A DNA stretch of 16,461 nt from CAZGUX01 sp046160045 (GTDB lineage Bacteria; Acidobacteriota; Terriglobia; Bryobacterales; Bryobacteraceae). The notes below the pieces were generated by a model. The model was given only the letters and a program-made list of their open reading frames with translations, was not told the DNA's origin and ran no database searches. The stretch is from NCBI GenBank assembly GCA_046160045.1, contig JBJXGR010000262.1:1-16461 (forward strand). Direction: 5' to 3'. A program made the position numbers and the translations under genes. Within the stretch, counting starts at the first letter, position 1; every line of letters starts with the position of its first letter. Positions 6,527 through 13,841 of the stretch are shown here, in pieces.

Positions 6527-6914
6527 CGTCTTGCTCTCGGCCGTCCTCGGTGGGCGGGCCAATGCCGTTCTCAGCCATCCCGAGGTCGAAGATGTCTTCA
6601 CTACCGAAGTTACGTTCGCGGAAGTGCAGGAGTATGCCGCGCAGTTGGCACGGAAGAAACGTCTGAGTCTGGAGTTGGTGCTGCTGGCGATGGCAGCGTT
6701 ACCAGTGCGGATTGTCTCACGAGATGAATACGCCGCCTCCGTTCGCCTGGCTGAGAAGAAGATCGGCAAGCGCGATCCCGACGATGTCGAAATTCTGGCG
6801 TTGGCCATTCACCTTCGCATTCCAGTGTGGTCCAACGACAACGATTTTGAGGGGACAAGGGTCGAATGGTACACGACCGCGAGACTACTGAAGAAACTCG
6901 TTGGCGGCCAGTAG
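6504..6914 (+). CDS. PIN-domain toxin of TA module 2
   Basis: 136 residues if started at GTG 6504. That start has AAAGGA (6493-6498) five bases upstream and puts the first catalytic aspartate at residue 6, as in other PIN toxins. Candidate metal ligands are D6 (LAADANVLL), E40 (TFAEVQEYA), D91 or D94 (KRDPDDVEILALA) and D112 or D114 (SNDNDF), so the site looks complete. It overlaps the antitoxin by 23 bases, implying coupling. An upstream in-frame ATG at 6456 exists but would add an unrelated basic extension. Expected activity is RNA cleavage when not bound by antitoxin. Confidence 0.82.
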   Translation: MRLAADANVLLSAVLGGRANAVLSHPEVEDVFTTEVTFAEVQEYAAQLARKKRLSLELVLLAMAALPVRIVSRDEYAASVRLAEKKIGKRDPDDVEILALAIHLRIPVWSNDNDFEGTRVEWYTTARLLKKLVGGQ

Positions 6915-6915
6915 G

Positions 6916-6938
6916 CCCTGGCTCCAGGGTGCTATATT
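6916..6938 (+). promoter_or_regulatory. Palindrome and -10 box before the DUF1549 operon
   Basis: CCCTGG-CT-CCAGGG (6916-6929) is a perfect 6-bp palindrome just after the toxin stop. It is followed by TATATT (6933-6938), a good -10 box nine bases before the ATG at 6948; there is no clear -35. The palindrome would sit in the promoter spacer, where an operator is plausible. A weak hairpin ending the upstream transcript is the alternative. Confidence 0.4.
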
Positions 6939-6947
6939 CCTCAACAA

Positions 6948-9245
6948 ATGCCTTTGTCTCCCTTGGTGGCGTTCGTTCTCGCGATGACGGCGTCTCTTGC
7001 CTCCGCGCAGCGCAAGATCGACTACGCCCGCGATGTCCATCCCGTCCTCGCGGCCAAGTGCTTCTCCTGTCATAGCGGCGACAAGCGGTTCTCCAATCTC
7101 TCCCTATCCACCTACCGCGATGTGATGAAAGGCGGCCGCACGGGCAAAGTCGTCAACCCGGGCGTCGCTGCCGGGAGCCTGTTGCTGCGCCGCGTCGAGG
7201 GAGACGGCGTACCGGTGATGCCTCCAGCCGGAGAAAAACTCACCGCCAACGAGATCGCCACCATTCGCGCCTGGATCGACCAGGGAGCACGCGAGACCGA
7301 AAACGCCGCCGCCGCCAGGCCCATCTGGATTCCCAAGCTCGCCTTGTCGTGCGCTCCGGCTAAAGGCGATACGGTCGACCTTTTCATCCGGCGCACCTTC
7401 GAGACGAGCGGACTCGCCATGCCGCCGCCGGTCTCCGACGAAGTCTTCCTGCGCCGCGCCTATCTCGATCTGTGGGGGCTGCTGCCGACTCCCGAGCAGC
7501 AGGACGAGTTCCGCAAAGACTCCTCGCCCGGCCGCCGCGATCGCCTGATCGATCGGCTCCTCGCCGATAACAAGAACTACGCCGATCACTGGATCACCTA
7601 TTGGAACGACTTGTTGCGCAACGATGAGGGCGTCAACTACATCGGCGCGCGAAAATCGATCACCGCATGGCTGTACCCGGCCCTGGTCGACAACCTGCCC
7701 TACGATGAATTCGCACGGCGGTTGCTCAGCCCCTGGCGCGAAAACGACCCCGAGGGGTTTGTCACCGGCGTCAACTGGCGCGGGGACGTCAGCGCCAGCC
7801 AGTTGCCGGTGATCCAGGCGGCCCAGAACAGCGCGCAGATCTTTCTCGGCGTCAACCTCAAGTGCAACTCCTGTCACGACAGCTTTGTGAGCAAGTGGAA
7901 GTTGAGTGACGCTTACGGCCTGGCCAGCTTCTTCTCCGACGTCAACCTGGAAATGGTCCGCTGCGACGCAAAAACCGGCTTGATCGCCAAGCCGCAGTTC
8001 CTGTATCCGGAGTTGGGCAGCGTCCCTGACGAACTGGCGCTGATCGAGCGCAGGCAGTGGGCGGCGGCGCTGTTCACCACCCCGGAGAACGGGAGGTTCC
8101 CGCGCACAATCGTCAATCGCCTCTGGAAGCGCCTGATGGGCCGGGGCATCGTCGAACCGGCCGATGACATGGACGCCGAGCCATGGAGCGCGGAGTTGCT
8201 GGATACGCTGGCCTGCGAATTCCGATCTGGCGGCTACAACCTGAAGGGTCTGATCAGGCGCATCATGACCTCGCGCGCCTACCAGCTTCCGGCGGTGGAT
8301 TCGCCAAAGGCAGGCGAGGAGCAGTACACGTTTCGCGGCCCGGTCATGCGGCGTCTGACCGGAGAGCAGTTCACCGACGCCGTGAGTTCGATCACCGGGG
8401 AATGGAGGGCGCGCATCACGCCGGCCGGCACGGTGGCCGAACGCGTCCGCGATTGGCGCCTGGCCGCGAGTCCGCTCACGCGGGCGATGGGCCGCCCGAT
8501 TCGCGACCAGGTGTTCACGGAGCGCAACCAGGAGTCAACGACACTCCAGGCACTGGAACTTACCAACGGGGAGACCTACACGCGCATGCTTCGCCGCGCC
8601 GCGCGGCGCATGTTGGGTGAGTTGCCGCCCGCCCCCGAGAATCTGTTCGACAGCGGTCGGATCGGAGCGGACTCGACCACGGTCGATATCGGCATCAGCG
8701 GCCTGAAGCAGCTTCGGCTCATCGTCATTGATGTGGATTCCTACTCGCCCGAGCGCGTTAAGGCGGTTTGGGCGAATGCGCGCTTCGCCGGCCCGCACGG
8801 TGAAGTGCCGGTCGTGAAGGATGCGATTCCCGGAAAGATGCGCAACCTCCGATTCTCCGATGCGATCCGGGTGAAGGCGCCGTCGGAGTTCGTGCTCGAC
8901 ATCGAAGGCAAAGGCTACACGCGCTTCCGCGCGATCGTGGGCGTGGAGGAAGAGTCGCTCGCTTCCGACATCAGCCCCCGCATTCGCTTCTTCGTGTTTC
9001 CTGCCGCTCCCGACATGGAGCGCCTCGTGCGGGTGACGGGTGATGTCCCAGTCGACCCGCCTCATGGTCCATTCACGGCCGAATCGTTGACCGAGCGGAT
9101 TTATCGCCACGCGTTGGGCCGGCGGCCGAATGACGGCGAAGCGATCCTGGCGCGCCGGTTGCTCTCCGGCGGCAACCGTCCCGACGGTCTGGCCGATCTG
9201 CTGTGGTGCGTTACCATGTTGCCGGAATTCCAGGTCATTCGATAA
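6948..9245 (+). CDS. Exported cytochrome c-type DUF1549/DUF1553 protein with NPCBM-like domain
   Basis: 765 residues. A Sec signal peptide ends near SLASA-QRK (cleavage about residue 20). Next comes a Planctomycete-type cytochrome c domain with CFSCH (38-42) and a possible axial methionine M91 (PVMPP). DUF1549 follows (about 145-345), containing the family CNSCHDS motif (306-312), then DUF1553 (about 370-560). An NPCBM-like beta domain (about 570-690; SEFVLDIEGKGYTRFRAIVG) precedes the final DUF1553 helices (SLTERIYRHALGRRP). Such proteins work outside the cytoplasm and are typically paired with DUF1501 proteins, probably in polymer or glycan use; the biochemical role is unproven. It is the first gene of a three-gene operon and has no ribosome-binding site. 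Confidence 0.88.
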   Translation: MPLSPLVAFVLAMTASLASAQRKIDYARDVHPVLAAKCFSCHSGDKRFSNLSLSTYRDVMKGGRTGKVVNPGVAAGSLLLRRVEGDGVPVMPPAGEKLTANEIATIRAWIDQGARETENAAAARPIWIPKLALSCAPAKGDTVDLFIRRTFETSGLAMPPPVSDEVFLRRAYLDLWGLLPTPEQQDEFRKDSSPGRRDRLIDRLLADNKNYADHWITYWNDLLRNDEGVNYIGARKSITAWLYPALVDNLPYDEFARRLLSPWRENDPEGFVTGVNWRGDVSASQLPVIQAAQNSAQIFLGVNLKCNSCHDSFVSKWKLSDAYGLASFFSDVNLEMVRCDAKTGLIAKPQFLYPELGSVPDELALIERRQWAAALFTTPENGRFPRTIVNRLWKRLMGRGIVEPADDMDAEPWSAELLDTLACEFRSGGYNLKGLIRRIMTSRAYQLPAVDSPKAGEEQYTFRGPVMRRLTGEQFTDAVSSITGEWRARITPAGTVAERVRDWRLAASPLTRAMGRPIRDQVFTERNQESTTLQALELTNGETYTRMLRRAARRMLGELPPAPENLFDSGRIGADSTTVDIGISGLKQLRLIVIDVDSYSPERVKAVWANARFAGPHGEVPVVKDAIPGKMRNLRFSDAIRVKAPSEFVLDIEGKGYTRFRAIVGVEEESLASDISPRIRFFVFPAAPDMERLVRVTGDVPVDPPHGPFTAESLTERIYRHALGRRPNDGEAILARRLLSGGNRPDGLADLLWCVTMLPEFQVIR

Positions 9246-9248
9246 ATC

Positions 9249-10442
9249 ATGCAACCAACTGCCATCATTCTCGGCGCCGGGGTCACCGGCCTCAGCACCG
9301 CGTATCACCTCGCGTTGAAGAAATTCGGACGGATCATCGTTCTCGACAAGGGGCCGGTCGGCGACGGGTCCAGCCGTCGCGCCGCCGCCATCATCACTGG
9401 CCTCCTCTGGAGTGAGACAGGAGTCCGCGCCCGCCAGACGGCGCTGCGGAGGTATCGTGAACTCTCCCACGAACTCGAGGGATACCGGTTTCAGGACGTC
9501 GGGTGCCTAAACCTGTTCGATCCGGCTTCGTGGCTGGAGCGCGAACGTCTCTTGCCCCTGTACGATCGCCTGGGCGCGCCGTACGAGATCCTCGAGGCGG
9601 ACGAAATGCGCGAGGCCTGGCCGCAGCTGAAACCGCGCGACGAGTTCATCGGCCTGTTCGATCCCCTCGGCGGATACAGCGAACCGGACGAATACCTGCC
9701 TGCGTTGGCCGCCGGGTGCCGCCGGCTGGGCGTCGAGATCCGGGAACACCAGGCCGCAACCGGCTTCCGTATGGAAGGCGGGCGCTTGGCCGCCGTCCGC
9801 ACCGCAACTGAAGAGATCGGCGCCGACGCCATCATCTCGACTTTGTATTCCTGGACCAACATCGTGTTGAGCGATGTCGGCGTCAGGCTGCCGGTCAAGA
9901 CGGTCGTGCATCAGCGATACGTGACCCGGCCGTTGCCGGAGCCTCTGCACGTTCCTGCCGTAAACGCGAATCCGTTCGGGGGCTACATCCGGCCCGCCGC
10001 CGGAGGCCGTATGCTGGCTGGAATCGAGACGGCCGGACGTGAAGAGTATCGTGTCACTTCGCGCGAGTTTCATCTGAGCGAGGTGGACGCTCCGCCCGCC
10101 CTGCGGGATCAGCTTCGCGCCTCCTTCCGGTCTTATGTCCCGCTGCTGGACTCCGTCGAATGGGAAGAGGAGCGGGTCGGCCTGATCGGTTTTGCAATGG
10201 ATGGGGAACCGGTTCTCGGACCGGTGAAGGCCGTGCCCGGGTTGTTTGTGGGTCTCGCCTTCCATTCGGGTGGATTTGCTTACAATCCGGTCAGCGGGTT
10301 GCTGCTGGCTGAGTTCGTAGCGGATGGAAAGACGCACATCGACGTGACCGCCTTCGCTCCCGAGCGGTTCACCGCCGCCGAGACCGAAGAGTATCTGGCG
10401 ATGACCGTCCAACAACAAGATCTGGTCCGAAGGAGGCACTGA
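9249..10442 (+). CDS. FAD-dependent oxidoreductase, DAO family
   Basis: 397 residues. The N-terminal dinucleotide fold has GAGVTG (9-14) and acidic D33 ending the second strand (IIVLDKG). The C-terminal FAD-contacting segment (GLFVGLAFHSGGFAYNPVSG) is typical of the D-amino-acid oxidase/sarcosine oxidase/glycine oxidase group, which oxidises amines with FAD. No signal peptide, so it is cytoplasmic, unlike both operon partners. It starts three bases after the upstream stop and its own stop overlaps the DUF1501 start by one base (TGATG). A D-amino-acid or N-methyl amino-acid substrate is plausible given the deacylase nearby, but unproven. Confidence 0.88.
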   Translation: MQPTAIILGAGVTGLSTAYHLALKKFGRIIVLDKGPVGDGSSRRAAAIITGLLWSETGVRARQTALRRYRELSHELEGYRFQDVGCLNLFDPASWLERERLLPLYDRLGAPYEILEADEMREAWPQLKPRDEFIGLFDPLGGYSEPDEYLPALAAGCRRLGVEIREHQAATGFRMEGGRLAAVRTATEEIGADAIISTLYSWTNIVLSDVGVRLPVKTVVHQRYVTRPLPEPLHVPAVNANPFGGYIRPAAGGRMLAGIETAGREEYRVTSREFHLSEVDAPPALRDQLRASFRSYVPLLDSVEWEEERVGLIGFAMDGEPVLGPVKAVPGLFVGLAFHSGGFAYNPVSGLLLAEFVADGKTHIDVTAFAPERFTAAETEEYLAMTVQQQDLVRRRH

Positions 10443-11881
10443 TGTGGAATCGTGACGAGTGCCGGGCTCTCGACGCCGTCAGCCGCCGCGGCTTCCTGAA
10501 TATCTCCGCCGGGGCTGCCTTGTCGGCTCTGGCCGGCGCAGCGCCACGCCAACTGGCTGCGGGTGCCACAATCCAACCCACGGCCGACTCGATGATCCTC
10601 CTTTGGATGGCCGGCGGCATGGCGCAAACGGAGACATTCGATCCCAAGCGGCATGCCGGCTTCGAATCGGGGATGTCGCCCGACCGCGTGCTCAGCACGT
10701 TTGCGCCGATTGACACCGCCGTCGACAACATCAAGCTGTCCAAGGGACTCGAACGGATTGGCCGCGTCATGGATCGGGCGACGTTGATCCGCTCCTATCA
10801 GGCTGGAGACCTCGGCTTTATTCTGCACTCGCGGCACCAGTTTCATTGGCACACCGGCTACGCGCCACCGCAGACGGTGGCGATGCCCCACCTCGGCGCA
10901 GTGATCGCCCGGACGCTCGGGCCCAGGAACCCGGATATGCCGCCCTTTATCGACATCGGGCAGAACCTGGAAATCGGGGGCGAGAGCGATGCGGTCAAGG
11001 CGTTCCACACGGCAGGCTTTCTCGGCACCGAGTACGGACCGTTTCTGATTCCCTATCCCGAGGACGCAGCCAGCGCCGTGCGTCCGCCCGCGGGGATGGA
11101 CCAGCAGCGCTTCGCGCGCAGGCACGAGGTGTTCCTCAAACTCGCCGAGCAGGATCCCGTCTTCCGGAACGGCGGCGGGCATCAGCGGGAGTCGATTCTG
11201 CGCTCGCTCGAGTCCGCGCACCGCCTGCTCACCTCGCCATCGGCCAAGGCGTTCGACCTGTCGCTCGAGCCGAAAAAGATCTACGACGCGTACAACACCG
11301 GACGATTCGGACTCAGTTGCCTGTTGGCCCGGCGTTTGGTGGAGTCCGGCGCGCGCTTTGTCGAAGTCACCACCGAGTACATTCCCTTCAAGAACTGGGA
11401 CACTCACGAAAACGGCCACACGCGGGCCCTGGACATGAAGCGGCAGATCGACGCGCCCATCGCTCAACTCGTGCTTGACCTGGAGCAGCGCGGGTTGCTG
11501 AACCGAACCCTGATCGTGCTGGCGAGCGAGTTCGGCCGCGACATGCTCACCGAAGGCAAGCCGGACAAACCCGTCAAGGATCAGGTGAAGGTTCCGGACC
11601 GGCTGACCGAACTCAAGCATTTCGGCATGCATAGGCACTTCACCGACGCAGGCAGCGCCCTCATGATTGGCGGCGGTGTGAAGAAAGGGTTCCTCTACGG
11701 CAAGACGGCCGAGGAACGGCCGTGCCGGACCATCGAAAACCCGGTCCGGATTGAAGACCTCCATGCGACGATCTACCGCACGCTGGGAATCCCCGCGGAC
11801 CTTGCGTACGAAGTCGAGCAGCGCCCCGTGCACGTCACCCGTGATGGCAAGGGTAAGGCGATCCTCGATCTGCTGGGGTGA
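10442..11881 (+). CDS. Tat-exported DUF1501 protein
   Basis: 479 residues. The N-terminus holds a twin-arginine signal SRRGFL (14-19) followed by an alanine-rich hydrophobic stretch, so it is exported folded. The family landmarks are ILLWMAGGMAQTETFDP (52-68), HSRHQFHWHTGY (129-140), NWDTHENG (318-325) and ASEFGRD (361-367), all from the DUF1501 group related to the sulfatase/alkaline phosphatase fold; the H and D residues suggest a metal site. AGGAGG (10431-10436) is five bases upstream of the ATG. DUF1501 genes normally accompany DUF1549 genes, as here. Substrate unknown. Confidence 0.9.
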   Translation: MWNRDECRALDAVSRRGFLNISAGAALSALAGAAPRQLAAGATIQPTADSMILLWMAGGMAQTETFDPKRHAGFESGMSPDRVLSTFAPIDTAVDNIKLSKGLERIGRVMDRATLIRSYQAGDLGFILHSRHQFHWHTGYAPPQTVAMPHLGAVIARTLGPRNPDMPPFIDIGQNLEIGGESDAVKAFHTAGFLGTEYGPFLIPYPEDAASAVRPPAGMDQQRFARRHEVFLKLAEQDPVFRNGGGHQRESILRSLESAHRLLTSPSAKAFDLSLEPKKIYDAYNTGRFGLSCLLARRLVESGARFVEVTTEYIPFKNWDTHENGHTRALDMKRQIDAPIAQLVLDLEQRGLLNRTLIVLASEFGRDMLTEGKPDKPVKDQVKVPDRLTELKHFGMHRHFTDAGSALMIGGGVKKGFLYGKTAEERPCRTIENPVRIEDLHATIYRTLGIPADLAYEVEQRPVHVTRDGKGKAILDLLG

Positions 11882-11890
11882 GTAGTCCGG

Positions 11891-11927
11891 AAGACATCAA
11901 GACATCAACTATGTCATGCTGTGATGT
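11891..11927 (+). promoter_or_regulatory. Promoter/operator region of TA module 3
   Basis: The 46-bp gap after the DUF1501 gene holds a direct repeat AAGACATCA (11891-11899 and 11899-11907 region), an inverted repeat GACAT-caact-ATGTC (11901-11915) and a wider pair ACATCA/TGATGT (11902-11907, 11922-11927). AAGACA (11891-11896) and CATGCT (11915-11920) form a weak -35/-10 pair with 18-bp spacing, the same geometry as in module 1, putting the transcription start at about the ATG (11928). It is a likely binding region for the antitoxin. Confidence 0.5.
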
Positions 11928-12179
11928 ATGAGGACCACTCTCAGCCTCGACGACGACGTTGCCGCGCAGCTTGAAGCCTGGCGGGCCAGAGAGGATCTCA
12001 GTTTCAAGGAAGCCGTCAATTCCGCCTTGCGGCGCGGCTTGAGCGAACTGAGCCGTCCTAAAATGCGAAGGCCCTTTCGAACGAAGCCGATCGACATGGG
12101 GCCATGCCGGATTCCGAACCTGGACAACATTTGGGAGGTGCTGGATGACGTCGAGAACGAAGAGCGTCCACGTCGATGA
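11928..12179 (+). CDS. vapB: VapB-type ribbon-helix-helix antitoxin of TA module 3
   Basis: 83 residues. MRTTLSLDDDVAAQLEAWRA is a typical RHH strand plus helix, and DLSFKEAVNSALRRGL is the second helix. The C-terminal half (FRTKPIDMGPCRIPNLDNIWEVLD) is the conserved toxin-binding tail of VapB proteins that pair with Mtu-type PIN toxins. It has no ribosome-binding site and is probably leaderless. The stop overlaps the toxin start (ATGA, 12176-12179). Not closely similar to the antitoxin of module 1 outside the RHH fold. Confidence 0.85.
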   Translation: MRTTLSLDDDVAAQLEAWRAREDLSFKEAVNSALRRGLSELSRPKMRRPFRTKPIDMGPCRIPNLDNIWEVLDDVENEERPRR

Positions 12180-12634
12180 TTCTCGTCGACGCCAACATCC
12201 TGATCTACGCCACGGATCCCCGTTCGGAGCGGCACGACCAGTCGCGGAACTGGTTGGACACCCAATTGAGCGGCAACACGCGGGTTGGGCTCCCCTGGCA
12301 AAGCTTACTGGCCTATGTTCGAATCGTGACGAACCCAAGGGTTTTTGCGCGTCCGCAATCGCTAAAAGTGGCGTGGCGGCATGTCGAAGAGTGGCTCGAC
12401 TGTGAATGCGCTTGGATCCCGGTTCCAGGCCCTACCCACCGATCGCTTCTGACCGGATTACTTGCCAATCTGGCCCGAGGACCGAAGTTGATCCCGGATG
12501 CTCATTTGGCGGCACTGGCGATCGAACACGGACTGGCACTTTGCTCGAGCGACGGCGATTTCGCGCGATTCAACGGCCTGCGTTGGATCAATCCGCTGGC
12601 CCCGTTAGTGCCGCGGACGCGCCCACTCACTTGA
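12176..12634 (+). CDS. vapC: VapC-type PIN toxin (Mtu_PIN subfamily) of TA module 3
   Basis: 152 residues. Subfamily phrases are present: MILVDANILIYA (D5), LPWQSLLAYVRIVTNPRVFARP (39-60), PDAHLAALAIEHG (D108) and CSSDGDFARFNGLRW (D126, D128). As I recall for this subfamily, the central acidic residue of other PIN toxins is not at the usual place (WQSLL instead of an E), so this is not evidence of inactivation. The gene is coupled to its antitoxin by a 4-nt overlap. Its stop overlaps the 3' end of the convergent amidohydrolase by eight bases. Confidence 0.88.
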   Translation: MILVDANILIYATDPRSERHDQSRNWLDTQLSGNTRVGLPWQSLLAYVRIVTNPRVFARPQSLKVAWRHVEEWLDCECAWIPVPGPTHRSLLTGLLANLARGPKLIPDAHLAALAIEHGLALCSSDGDFARFNGLRWINPLAPLVPRTRPLT

Positions 12635-13841
12635 AATTGCTGTACGGTCCCGCGTTCTTCCATTCCTCGGCGAACAGGCCGTCGTTGTCCCAAACCACCT
12701 TCCCGGCGCGGACGGTGAGCGCGCACCGGAGTCGCTGGTTGCCGGTCAGCTTCCCCCGCCCGGAGTCCAGGTACGCGAACGTGCCTCGATCCAGTTTCAT
12801 CACGGCGATGTCGGCCACCGCGCCCTCCCTCAGCGTGCCGAGGCCGTTCAGGTGAAGCGAACGGGCGGGTGCGATCGTGCTCTTCTCCACCGCCTGGTTC
12901 AGCGGCATGCCGAGGTTCAGGAACTTCGACATCGTCATCGGCATCGTCGCCTGGGGCAGCATGATGCTGTTCTTGTGAATATCGGTGGAGATGGTGTCCG
13001 GCCAGAAGCCCTGCCCGGTCGCCGGCGCCGCGATGCGAAACCAGAAACTGCCCGCTCCGTGGCCCACGTCGAACAGGACCCCTCGGCGGCGCGCTTCCCA
13101 CACGTAGTGGTGAACCCGCTTATTCTCGTCCAGCAGGATGACCGGCGATCCGTAGGTATGCGTATAGAGGTCTCCGGGCCGCATCCGCTTGAGGATGTCT
13201 CGAAACTCCCGGCCGGGCTTTGGCCAGAAATCGACCATCAGGATGGTGTTCGAAAGCTCGGCGGCTTTGGTGGCGCGGTCGATCGCATCCCACGTCAGCA
13301 GGGAGAAATGCGCCGTCTTGATGCCCACCAGAATGTCCGGGTGCTTCTTCACCATCTTCGCCGTGGCCTCCGGATCCATATCCTCGACGTTGTCCTCCAC
13401 CTTCGGGCCGTACATGCCGGATCCCACGATGTTCAGCAGGGCCAGGACGCGAACGCGCGAGGGATCCGCCACCTGTTTCTTGAAACGCTCGAACGTCTTC
13501 CATCCGGTGGTGCCCGCGTCCACGGCGGTGCAGACGCAGTTGCGGAGATTCTGGTGGTCTGCATTCAGGCTCAACGGCGGGCCGAACGTGTCGAGATGGG
13601 TGTGGATGTCGATGAGGCCGGGCATTACGTAGTATCCGGTGGCGTCCACCACTTTCTTTGCCTGAGAGCCCGATAAATCCCGGGCCACACGCACGATCGT
13701 CCCTCCGGTCACGGCGACATCCGTGCGCCCATCGCGGCCGGACGCCGGGTCGATCACATGCCCATTCTTGATCAGGAGATCGTACACAGGCTGCGCGCCG
13801 GCGGGAAGCGCCATCAACAGCAGGAGAACCGCGCGACTCAT
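12627..13841 (-). CDS. Secreted metal-dependent amidohydrolase B (COG3964-like)
   Basis: 404 residues with a signal peptide (MSRAVLLLLMALPAGA, cleavage about residue 16-17), so periplasmic or extracellular. Metal-site residues by family pattern: H80 and H82 (IDIHTHLD), bridging K175 (GIKTAH), H228 (YTHTYG), H261 (DVGHGAGSF) and D287 (STDIH). It is clearly paralogous to amidohydrolase A upstream, collinear throughout. The start at 13841 is preceded by GAGGTGA seven bases upstream and overlaps the stop of A by four bases; a longer frame to 13874 would bury the signal peptide. It resembles the COG3964 predicted amidohydrolase/deacetylase group, whose substrates are poorly known. Confidence 0.87.
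   Translation of the reverse strand: MSRAVLLLLMALPAGAQPVYDLLIKNGHVIDPASGRDGRTDVAVTGGTIVRVARDLSGSQAKKVVDATGYYVMPGLIDIHTHLDTFGPPLSLNADHQNLRNCVCTAVDAGTTGWKTFERFKKQVADPSRVRVLALLNIVGSGMYGPKVEDNVEDMDPEATAKMVKKHPDILVGIKTAHFSLLTWDAIDRATKAAELSNTILMVDFWPKPGREFRDILKRMRPGDLYTHTYGSPVILLDENKRVHHYVWEARRRGVLFDVGHGAGSFWFRIAAPATGQGFWPDTISTDIHKNSIMLPQATMPMTMSKFLNLGMPLNQAVEKSTIAPARSLHLNGLGTLREGAVADIAVMKLDRGTFAYLDSGRGKLTGNQRLRCALTVRAGKVVWDNDGLFAEEWKNAGPYSNFK

Noticed and set aside
8535..9470. A 311-codon minus-strand open frame across the junction of the cytochrome and flavoenzyme genes
   Set aside because: It spans two real plus-strand genes and has low-complexity high-GC composition with no motif.
10280..11833. 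A 517-codon minus-strand open frame antisense to the DUF1501 gene
   Set aside because: The plus strand encodes an intact Tat-signal DUF1501 protein with family motifs; the antisense product shows no recognisable domain.
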